Shown here piece after piece: positions 22,801 to 34,800 of a DNA stretch of 64,000 nucleotides. The translations under genes and the position numbers were made by a program. Source of the DNA: Ischnura elegans (lineage: Eukaryota; Arthropoda; Insecta; Odonata; Coenagrionidae); the NCBI RefSeq assembly GCF_921293095.1, contig NC_060252.1, forward strand, positions 7,254,001 through 7,318,000. The letters run 5' to 3'. Every line of letters starts with the position of its first letter. The stretch's first letter is position 1. The notes beneath the pieces were generated by a model that ran no database searches, was not told the DNA's origin, and worked only from the letters and a program-made list of their open reading frames with translations.

Positions 22801-25800
22801 CGGGAAATTTAAGCGTATAGATTCAAGGAAAAAAATAATCAGAACTAACAGTTATGTATTGTATGCCTCCCTACGGATTTGAGGCATGGACAACGGCAGC
22901 AACGGAAAAATGAGCAGATTATTAAGAGGAGTAGAGGAAAAGAAAAGCCTTGTGTAGATCTGTATGGAAAATAAATCTAAACCTGAATCCCCTCCTGCCA
23001 TTGTAGGTGACAACACAGTCTAATCGGCTATATCTTGAGACGTGATGGCCTGATGAAGACACTCATTAATTAAGGTTAAGGCCCTTAAGGCTGGGCTGGG
23101 CCCTTAAGGGACAAGTGGATGGCAAGCATTGGAAAGGTTGACCTTGAATAAATTATACGGAGCTAGCAAAAGAAATATTTGAAAGAGAAAAAAATATGTT
23201 TATGTGTCAATATTATCATATTTGGATTCACAACTTCGTCAAATCGACCTATTTACTTTTCTTAGTTGACCAGTGATGACTCTGCTCACTCCAATCAATT
23301 CTGTACTGTGTTGACCATAATTGGCAACTTAAAAATAACTTTTACCCTTTGGACCATCCATCTGAGGCGTTAATTTTTGGTTCGCATAAAGTCAGGCCTT
23401 GTATCCTGGACACCAATATTGCATCAGTTCATATAAATATTACAGGTATTGTCGCTTTTTTATTCATTATTTACTGGAATTTGTCTGCTAGCTATAACTC
23501 ACTTGGTTTTCTCGCTGTTAAGGATATGTATAAGATGAGAAGGTAATTTCTTGAGTAGGCTAGAGTATCATCATTTCCCACTCTTGCGCTACGTATGGGG
23601 ATGCTTTATTCTTGAAGGAATTGGCCGTTTACTACCGGTAAAGAGTTGATAATATTTATTACCATCATCTAGCACATCAAAATATCTGGAAAAATTCTGA
23701 TTGATGGTGGGCTGGATGGTGGATTCAAGTAGTTTTTAAGGCATATTCACCTCTAGTATGGATTAATTGTGTTTTTTAAACTCTTACCAACATTTTAATA
23801 GTGCAATTATAATTCAATAATGATAGTGATAAAATGTGTATGGTATCGGTATTGTGTTTTTATGCTGCTATGCTATTTATACAGATACGTACAGAAATAA
23901 CTTCTTTAAAAGCAATACATTATTCTCTGTGATGTTTAATTCTATGCATGGGTATAAATTTGGGCAATCCATATCTTCGGAGCAATATATTATAAATAGG
24001 CTTGGTGGGCCATTTTTACTAGACATTTATTTGACTTTCCTTGAATAAATCTTCCCTATATATGTACTTTATTTTTGCACGTTATGATGGTGACGTTGCA
24101 TAATCCTGATATTTCCTCAATTTTCTAATAATAATTTTTAATAGCTTCACTAATATAATTTTTGGAAGAAAATTGTTTCCAAAAAAAAATATTTTTCAAG
24201 ACTTTTTCCAGCGACCTTGAAATATGTTACCAGTATGCAAACAATCAGGCGAAGGATAAATGCAAATTATATTTTATTCTACCAATAAAAGTTTTGTATT
24301 ATTTTGCGTCGACTTTCTCCTCTTTTTTCCTGTACTCATGGCGATGATAAAATGCTTAAAAGGTAAGTTTTTGATCCCCTATCACTCGATAACTTCAGTC
24401 TTCGAAACCAAGGTCAAAATGGAGAATTGTTTCCTGCCAAACCCACTGTACATTTTTCTTAAAATACTCGCTAAATGTGCTCATTTCCATTTCAGACGAT
24501 TTCCAAGAGAAACCCAGCTGTGTTAGGAGACTCGACGTTTTCCTGGATCGCAGCGTTCTGCACCGCTACTCAAAAGATTTCCTCGCTTCCTGGCCTGGAA
24601 ATACCAATTTCGACTGTAAAACCTATGTGCAATCCAAAACAAGCAATACAGGAATCATAGCGGTTATCCAGAACTTAAAGTTCCGGGCAAAGTCCGAGGC
24701 TTGTAAGGATTTCATGACCGTAAGTTTATCGCTCTCTCTAAGCCTTTGTCGGGCGATATTTATTTTTGCAATTTTCCTTATACTGTGCAATTTGCGCTTA
24801 CTTCGTGTCGAGGGGAGGATGGGATATGGTGAGAAACAGATAAGGAGGGTGAGGGTAAGCCACGGACAAGGAGTAAATAAATGAGTACTCGTTTCTCCAC
24901 CAAATAGGGTATATTAATGAAACGTTTTGGGATGAATACAAAAGAATATGAAACTGATATTAAATGAAACTGAAATATATAATTAAACTAATTGTGTTAT
25001 TAAAAATATTTTGTTTATACCTTATAGCAACTTTTATTTAATCAATATGTTAGACTTCCTCCAGGTAAAACCTGAAAACACTGTCAATATCGTGATAGCA
25101 AAAGTTAGGAACGAGAATTGCGTCACTAAAAAAGAGCTCTGGATGGAATGTGTTGTCATAGCTTATTAAACTCGCTCAAGCGAGCACGCTGGCATATAAA
25201 GTAAAAAAGGATTTCAACATTGTACGTTCTTTCAGGTCTAGAATGGCCCCATGTATTCTTACAATGTACTTTTACTGCCTATATTGCGAGTTTTCGAAGC
25301 TCAAAGTATTGTAGCTAGTTTATTTTTAGATCGACAAGAGGAATCGACACGTGTGGCATACAAAGTACGTCGCGCGACTAACCGTGTACCTCGTGCTTCG
25401 CTTTTCTTGAATGGCCTTGTGTATTATTACAATGTCATGTTGACTGTCTGCAGCGTGAGGTTTTAAAGCACAAAGTATTGTAGCAATTTTTTTTAGATCA
25501 GCAAGAGGAACCCGACACCCATGGCTTGTAAATTACGCCGCGCGACCGGCCGTGTAACTATGAGAGACCAACAATGAGACCACCGACCAATGAGAGAGCA
25601 GCAGCGGAATGAAGAGGCCGCCGCCGCCTATATAAGACGGAAATTTTTCTGAGTTTCCTCACCTTCGACCTGAAGACGCTGACTGCAATGTCAGCGACAC
25701 TGTTGTCACGGAAACACAACAACGGACGTGGTGAAACCCCGAAGAGAATGCAGAGATCATCTGATCAACACCCCGAAAAGCTTCGAACCTACACTTGAAT

Positions 25801-28800
25801 GTCATATATATACACACACATTCTAATTTGATTTCAGCCACTTAGCAGCTCCACCCAATTTCATTTTATGTTAACCAATGCAACCTTAGCCTTGCACCGT
25901 GGTAGCGTAGTGGCTAGAGCGCCTAGCTGTTGATCCAGGGATCCCGGGTCTTCGGACGCCACCAAACAAAAGAATCTTTGAAAATCGACGTGGCAATGGC
26001 CTCCCTACCCTGAATGTGCGAAATTCATTCGTCTGCGGCTTTTTCAGGGGTGAGCTCTATCCTAACCTATGCAAAATGGGCCTTCGGGTTGATTCACGAA
26101 GTGAGTAAATGATTGACTTTTTGCCTTGATCTCATTTCCTTTCATGTGCCTGCCGCGGGACAGTTCAGCGTGGATCCAAGGCAGAGGTGTGGGGACATTT
26201 CTTTCGGCTTGAAGCGGTCCAAGAGCGGAAGGCTACCACCGCCATCCGAGTTCATATCCGCCTTCTCCGGACTTTTCACAAGAAACCCTAGTATCTACAT
26301 GGAAAATCAAGGTTCAACCAGCATTGACTCCAGGAAAAGGTTCCTGTCCTTTGGGTCCTGGGCTTCGCCTGATTACGTGTTCACGACTGATATCCACATA
26401 CACAGTCAACCTTCCCTGGAATATGAGGAGGATTTGCAGTTCGCCATTGCATACACAGGATTCCAAAGTAAGATTTTGTCCCACTGGTCGTGCAAGCACT
26501 GTGCTACAAGGAGTGCCAGAAGAGAGGTGCTATACAAAATGTTCAAAAATTATGCCAAAAGTGAGAGGTGATGAGAAATCATTTGAAACAAGCCGTCGAT
26601 TCAAAATGAATGCCTTACCTCTAGGACTGTGTGAGACTCTCGACCACCCGAGAGTCTCGACGGTCGAGACGAGAATTTCATTTCTCGGCATTGTCGGGAC
26701 GAAACACTCGGCGAGGCGAGAGTCTCGCCTGGATCGAGAGTCGAGAAGTCTCGCCCTTTCGATATTTCTTGATACCCGTCGAGACTCCCGGCTCCTCGAA
26801 AAAAATAAAAGTATTTCCATTTTAGACATTGGAAATTATTTAACAAAAAGATTATTTTAAGACACCTAAGACACATATTATTTTCTAAAACTAAAAATAA
26901 CTGTAATATAAGATCAACAGTTACAACTTAAGCATATTTTTCTATTATTTAATTAACCAAAATTGATAGGTAACCATGAACCTTAGTTACCATAAATAAA
27001 CATTGCAAAAAGATATATAAAATTCTATAGAATTAGACTATGATCTCTTCTTTTTTGTTAATTTACAAGTGAATGTTTCTTTTTTATTATATTACTATAA
27101 TAATAAACATTGCAGTAACCCTTTAAGATGCCTATGCATCAAAATTATATGCTCAATTTCATATTAAGCCCTGATAATGGTTTGTAAATAAACGGAAATG
27201 TCTCTTTGGAAATTCTCGCCTTGCCCGGGAGTCTCGACCGGTGTCGAGAAATCTCGAAGGGGCGAGACTTCTCGACTCTCGACCCAGGCGAGACTCTCGT
27301 CCCGACAATGCCGAGAAATCGACCGACGAGACTCTCGCACAGCATTACTTACCCCCCATGTTGTACTTGAGGGCCTGGAGAAATGGGGCCTCTCTCAAAT
27401 GAATGTAGTGATTTTAAAGGGTCCGGGTAAAGAATTAATGACGTGAAGAATGGTGAAGATGTTGGTGGAATTGGTGTGCTCTCGTCCCCTCCTCGTTGCG
27501 TTACTTTGGTGCGATCATTTCCTTAGAGGGGGGCCCACATGCAGGGGCGGTTCTATTCCGTCTCTTCTTGACTTACATTGAGCTCCCAGTTACAATCAGT
27601 GTTCAAAAATGAGCGCAGTGGGTCAATGGGCCGCAAGGAGAGTGCACTTTTAATTGCTATATTGACTTGAGAGAGAGCTTTAGTTCAAGTTGTATCCCTT
27701 ATGCATAATGTTTTCTTGCACTCCTGTTCCTGTCCTTGTCCTGATCATGTCTCTCTCCTGCTATCGTGTGAGTGTGTATCTTTCCTTTCATCCTTGTGTC
27801 CTCGTCCATTTCTTCTGTTGGTGAGTGGTGAGCTGCCCCAGTGCCATCTATTGGTTACTCTTGGGGGCCAAAGAAAAGGTAGTTTTGTGTGCATAAGCCC
27901 CCGCTGAAATCCAGGATCAAAGCGTCCTGGTAGCATAATTGATAGAGCACCTGGCCAGCATTCAGGAGGTTCTGAGTTCGAGTCCCAGTCAGGCCGCATT
28001 TTTACCCTCTGATTTCTGGATTTTTCCATCCACCACAGCACCGTTGTCCTCGTCCTTTTCCATTATATGTTCCTATCCCTTTCTTTCCTTAACTCTGAAT
28101 TTATTTGTACATACATATATTTTTTTCATGATAGCAATTGTGTTACCGAAAGCCAAGGAAATATATATGTCACCTAGTATGGGATGTATGGCGACCGACA
28201 GGCGAGGTCATTTGCCCCGTGAGGGTACGGGTTAGGAGGGAACAGTGGAGAGAAACCCTGCGTCGGAATAAGACTTCTTGTGAATATAGGCACAGCTTCA
28301 TGCACCATTTGACGGACGGATGCACCATTTGACGGATGCGTTCGTGTTGCATTGTCCTCCACAAAGCACTCAAGCTGGGATTGGACAGTCTCTGAAAATT
28401 CTCCTCCAGGATTTAACACTAAGAGGGACGGCAGGGGTCATTGGCCCATTTTCACAATAGGGTTGTTCAAGCCTATCAAAACGGTCTAAAAAAACGAATG
28501 TATATCACTTCTGATGTAATTTCATTTTGATTGGAATGAATGACAGATGCGTTGAAAAAGTAATGATGGAATTATTAGCAATAAAAATTCGAACAATTTT
28601 AAACGCCGCCAAAAACGGTCCGCCATCTTGAAATAGAGGTGATGACGAAACAAGCCTGTACGGCTGGCCTGTACCCTCGATCGCTCGATGCCAAGCTGAG
28701 CACTCTGCATGCCGACTGGACATTTGCCAAGGTTATTCCTTATTTTGAAATGGCCTATGTTGTGCATGAAGCTTCCGGATGGATCAAGGCGACATAAAAT

Positions 28801-31800
28801 CCATTCTTCAAGTTAGGCAGGCAACGTATGTAGTGTAATTGTTGACAGGAATTGAAAGTTTTGTATAGCTGCATTTGCAAGGAAACTACCTACGTGCAGT
28901 GAACTTTCATTTTGCCGCTAGTGCAAGTGAACAAAATTTGTGCCCTTAATGTACCCCTGAGTGAATTGATTGCATATAGACGATGAAGTAAAGAGTGAAG
29001 CGACAAGTGAAGTGAGTTGTGAATGTAACATCTTCGACGAAATTATTTATTTCTTCCATGCTGGTTCAATCAACCCTATACATTTCGATCTAAGGTATCT
29101 AACTATTGCGAAGGATATGTTTCATATTTGAGCTAGTTGTACTTAGAGGATACATCGAACGTATATTAATTTTCATTCGTTTGTTCGCCTCTAAGTTCTG
29201 TTTGATTTTATTACCTATTGCCAAATCATTTGGAGCATTCGTCAGTGTTTACATTTCACGAATTTCGTTGCGCTGTTGTTTGTTTTGGTCATATTTTGGT
29301 TACGGTAATAGTGAAAGTGAAATTCGAAGTTTTTTGATGTTACAATAACTGGTTTAGCTAGTTTAATAATTTGTTTCAGCCTATTCATTTCATTGTCTTC
29401 GTAATGTCAATGTAAAATAACGTAAACTGATTCTAAGTCGTTAGTGATGAGTGGTAAGTGAGGTGTGGAGAATCCTTACGAACTTCAAGGAGTGCAAATT
29501 CTTTTGTGTGTGCAGAGTGATTGGAAAACCGATTGTCATGTTTTATTAGCGTTACATAATAGTGTTTTATATTTATTGTGAGCCAAGCTTTTTATTGAAT
29601 CAGTTGATTTGGAATATACTGATTATACGTATCAAAAAGACAGCTCGTGAAATGTGTGCGTTGTAGTGCTATTTGTGATATGATGAGCAATAAATATGTA
29701 CAAGTAAGGGTAATTTTGCTTATTATTACTCTTATTAAAGGATAAATTTGGATTTTATTTAAACACTGATCTGGCGGCAGACGCTGGAGATCTTTAAAAA
29801 AAAGTGGAATAACCCTGCTGAGCCACTTCAAACACTGCAGTAGGGCATCTACAGGCTTGTGACGTCACACACCAATTCAAGATGGAAGTAGGGCTTTTTG
29901 GCGTAACGTAAAATTTGTCACTGTTTAAAGCCTTCTCTAAACATGTACAATGAAGAAAATAGCATAATATTATTGTCATTGCTCCTTCTGAAGCACGATC
30001 TTTCGATTTCTTAAATAAAAAAAATATGGTGAACAACCCTATTCAAATTTATTTTTCTCTAATTAAAATATTTTTTTAAATTTTGAAACTTTATCACTGC
30101 ATTCATTTTGGGCAATATTTTGATAAATTAGTGAAAATTCAACCATAATGTTTTGTTTTCATTGTTTATGACATGTTATACCTAGAAGGACGGCTTGGGG
30201 TCATTTGACCCACAAATATTTTTCGCACAATTTTCTACTTTTTTTGCCAGTGGGCAATTTTGTGCTATGTATAGCATATAATCAGCAAGAGACTAGTATG
30301 GTAGATAATTTGCTTCATTTTGAACCACTAAGTACCCGGTTCAATGCCAATTTCGTCCCAAGGGCTCCTACCTGTATTCCAAAATCTAGGCATAGTGACT
30401 CGTTGTGCTCAATCTTTCAATATTTTATAGGTAGCAAAGGGAAATAATACGTTCTCAATGCTTGATTTGCGTGAAATTCATGCAATTATGATATTTTAAT
30501 TTTGTATTTCTTTTATTGTTAAGTGATTATTGTATTACACACCAGAAAATCATCACATACCCCATGACTTTTTCCTATCGGCCAAGATTCAGAGCTCTTA
30601 GAGACATTATTTTTCATCATCGCCTCATCAGGTTTACAAATAAACCAGACAAATTTGGAATCGAGCAACTGGTTTTGACAGATGTGAAATGAAAATACAG
30701 CCTAAATGAATGTCCATATTGTGGCAAAGATGAAGATTGGCCATGAAATCAAGCGTTGGGGAAATATATGGTTACTAAATTGACCGTATCATACAAGAGT
30801 TCAGGAATAAATGTAACTTGTAACAATCATTTTCCATCCATCCAGCTAGTAGAAAATTAGAAAAAAATAGAAAACTTATCTTACAGGGACGATCTGAAAA
30901 AACAGACGTGACACACGAATATCTATGACTTCTAAAATAGCCATGTAATCCATTCAACGCGAGTGTTCAAAAATTCCTTAGGCCATACTCTTGCGTAGAA
31001 TCAGGCAAAATAGAACAATAATGTATTTCTACTAAGCAATATGATCTCAGACGACTCTATTTTCGAAACGAATAAAAGAATACCAGAGACCATCCTATTT
31101 CATAATTAAAACAAAGCTTGAGTATATATTATGGATAGCATGTATCAATTTATTTGCACGTCTCCAAATCCATCAGCCATATCTCCACGAGCACTAAATA
31201 GAAAAAGGTGCCAAATATCACCGAATTGCACCAATTTCCTTTCCATTTTCCAAACTCCTTTTCATGCGCAAATGGCTTGTGTCCTAACACCCCCTGCCGC
31301 ACGCCTTTTAGGTGGCTTGCGGGGTAGTATGTAAATTTAGATGTAGTTGAATAAATCGTCCAATGTACGCATTCGGTGCAAAAAAATTTTTTGTGGAAAC
31401 AGCGCAGAAAAAATACTGACTGAGATTTACAACAAAGCAATAATTTTTTAAAAATTACATGCATATTTTACAACCTAGTGTGTCTATTGTTTGGATATAA
31501 AACACAAATTTTGTATTGAGTGCATGTATTTTCACGATTAGATTTGCAATCGACTACTAGATATGGAATAGTTCATGATTTTTTAAAATAATTGTCATTA
31601 ACTTTTGACAGTAGAAATAATATTTAATAATGTTAAATGTTTTTAATGAACTGATTCAACAATTAATACGATTAAACTGAATATTGGATGAAAATGAGGC
31701 GTTTTATTCCAAAATAAATTTTAAGGGTCAAATGATGCCGTCTTAGGTAGCGCGGAAATCCCGTCCTCCTAGTGTTAATCACAAACCCTCATATGCCACT

Positions 31801-34800
31801 TTCGCCACCTCACCAACCTGGTTCCACAGAAGTAATTTTATTTTATTTTCATTACTGAGCGGTGATTACAATACCTCTTCCATTTCATAGTGCTAAGATA
31901 AACCCAGGAAGTGATGTGGAAAGTTTTCTCGTAGTTGTTTCAAATTGATTCAAAATTTTGAAGTCATTTCATGATTTTCAGCTGTATTTACGGGACTTTT
32001 TTTCTTTTAACAGATTGCGAGGACACGAACATAACGCAGCCAATGTTCAACTGCGGCTACGGCGTCTGCATATTGAATATATACGTCAACGACGGAGTGG
32101 TGAACTGTCCATTCGGAGACTGCAGGGACGAGGGGGGATGCGAAAACGCAATCAAAACCTCGCCACTGATAACGGGTGAGTCTCTCTCAGCCACTCAACA
32201 ACGGCAAACAAAGATATCCCACTGACCATTAATATTAGTCAACTGTTCACAGCACGTGTTTCAATTGCTTTACAATCATCGCCAGGTGATGAATACGTCA
32301 CGTCATGACGGTGATGACATGCACTTGCCTATTTTGAATGATAAATGTAAATAGTACCAGATGAGGATTATCGAAACATGTGTTGTGAGCTGTTGAATAA
32401 AATATTTGTGTAATATCTGTTTATTATTCGATTAATTTATGGTCTCCACGGTATTCCTCCGGTAAAAGTTGACTTCATTACAATTTTATTTGCAATTACA
32501 TACTTACATTCAGTGGCGGCGCGTGCGTATACGCATGTTAGCAAGTGCACACCCAAAGATGAATGGATTATAAAAGAAAACTATTCTTCTGCAACGAGAA
32601 GGATAAAAATCCTGCCTGCATATGCTAGAAACACGAAGCTCCGAACGCTACAGCTATCTCCTTTTCGAATTCACCGCTCTACAAGTGTGCGATCCCCTGG
32701 CATCGCGCCGGGGACATTTTCGGTCTATGCGATCGCTTGAAGGTGTTCTGGCGGGACGAAGTATGCGGGGGGGTATGTACAGTAGGGCGGATCGCAAAAA
32801 TCGATTTTTATCAAATCCATCTGGCCCAATGAAAAAAAGTTGTGGGACCGATCAAAAATAAGGCCTGAAAAATTTGAGACCTGTACGTGAACCCCTGACC
32901 CTCGCTCAAATGCAATTTAGGGGGGGAGGGTAAAAATTCGAAAAATATAATATTTTATGGTCATTCTCTATAGATTTTGCCAAGTTACTGACCTATTGGG
33001 GCAAAAATTTCGTGCATTTTGACGTATCTGCCACCGTTTAGCCACAAAATGCCTAATTTGAGTCCGCGTCCGCGAAGAAAATATTCCAACGCCCACGCAG
33101 CGTCGCGGATACCAGAGCCGCAGGCCGATCCCTTCCCCTCCACGCTCGCTTCTCCCCCTCCCACGCCTCTAACACAGCAAAATTCATCCAGCGCATGCTG
33201 CTAGGAGGTCGTTTATCTTTCATAATATAAATCAGAAGATGGTAGACGCTAAAAAACGATGCGTAGTGAGTCGACTTGTCCCTTCTTTGGCGCCTCGTCG
33301 GCGTTAAACAAATCGATGTTACCAACTTTTAGAGAAGTGATGAAATAATTTTAGTCAAAATGACTATTGCCGCTCTAAACGATGCCAAAAAAAATCTCGC
33401 ATTTCTAGTGCTAGAGAATTGATTTTTCCCCTTTTCTTCCCATTTTGACGTTACTAACTGAGTACATTTATTAGAGTTAGTATTAAGTTAAATATACATT
33501 AGTTCCGCTAAAAAGAAATAATTTGGAAAAAGACAAGTTCGGATTGCTTAATTGTTCGGATTAAATGATAGTAAAAACTGTTTGATAAGAAAGGATGAAT
33601 CTTCATTGTCACGTAGTTGATAGGATCGCGTATGTAACTGGACGAGAGTGCGCTCATTTTAAAGACCTTCTTCTTCGACGCATCCACACTTACACGCTGA
33701 AGACGCTCCTGGCACATAGGCAGTCCTCAATTCCTAATAAAAATGTCTTCTGTTGTTATAGAGTGCAAACATTTTCGCCACAGATATTGTTATGTTCAGA
33801 TTAGCGTGACTCCACAGTGCACAGAAATAATAATGGTTATCGATAACTAAGTTCTAACTACACGTATCTCAAATATAGCAACTTTTCAGAACAGAAAAAT
33901 AACGATTAATATTTTTTATTGGAACACTGAAATTAAAAACCAAAAAGTTCATGTAAAAACAAAAAAGAAACATTCGTTTGCATACAAAGAGCTGTTTCTT
34001 TTGCGTGTATTTTATTTTTCAACCCAGACGGCACAGAAACCTCCGTATCTAATTCGTATGTGCGTAGTACCCATTGACTACGGGGATACTAGGCCGCTCC
34101 GTCGCTTTTCGTCATGGATAATTTCCGTTCACGGCCTGTCGACGAAGCGCGTACGCAGCATGTGAATGTCCGCTACGAAGTGCTTTCGAAAGGATACGAA
34201 GCGCGCAGGAACACAGCGCTTAGGCTAATCTCAATCGTTTAAGTCGAAATTTAGATATATCGTAACTGGCACGATCGAAAAATGTATCCAACGCAGCACA
34301 ATCGATAACTACCTACCATGGCCCTATACCTTATATACCCTTGGCCCTTTTACGAGGCAGGAAAGAAAAAAACACAGAAATACATTACAGATACTATTTA
34401 TTTTCTTTAGTCAATCACAATAATATTTCCAATTTTCTCTTCTAACCCACATCTAATTTGGCGAAACAATTACCTACTCTTATTCTCTTCGAAATGAAAA
34501 TCATTTAAAAGAGGACCGGCCGATACATAATAACTATCTTCAATGCCTCCTCCGATGAACGTTCACTATCACAGCACCCATTTGCACAAAATAATTCCAC
34601 ATCCACTTTAGATCTGTATGTCACTACTGCCACGACGTCTTTCTTCTTGACGACAGGTTACAGCGAAGCAATGGCACCTTCCTCCGATCTGGGCGCCTTC
34701 AATTCAACAAGAATTTTCTCCCCGTCTTCTCGTCCAAGACCACAGATTATTTTCTGATATCACAAGGTGTGATGTGAAGCCCTCACACCTGAAACTAATA

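Larger units (their letters stand above)
28413..31778 (+). mobile_element. piggyBac-like element (TTAA flanks)
   Basis: Bounded by TTAA at 28413-28416 and 31775-31778. The ends share CACTA(A/G)GAGG(G)ACGG in inverted orientation, followed by GGTCATT-(G/T)-(G/A)-CCC-type subterminal motifs, repeated again at 30185-30210. The interior holds a decayed piggyBac transposase (30570-30960) and a separate nested element (28457-30043). It lies wholly within intron 3. TTAA target and transposase homology make the superfamily call firm. Confidence 0.75.

Noticed and set aside
23085..23120. GCCCTTAAGG/GGCCCTTAAGGG hairpin as a terminator
   Set aside because: A short local duplication in a eukaryotic intron; no transcription unit ends there.
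26324..26876. Overlapping frames on both strands around 26.3-26.9 kb
   Set aside because: The part up to 26467 is exon 3 in another frame; the rest is made by the CGAGAGTCTCG foldback arms.
27925..27997. Possible tRNA gene
   Set aside because: A and B boxes are good, but D and T stems are mismatched and no acceptor stem closes. Better explained as a SINE head.
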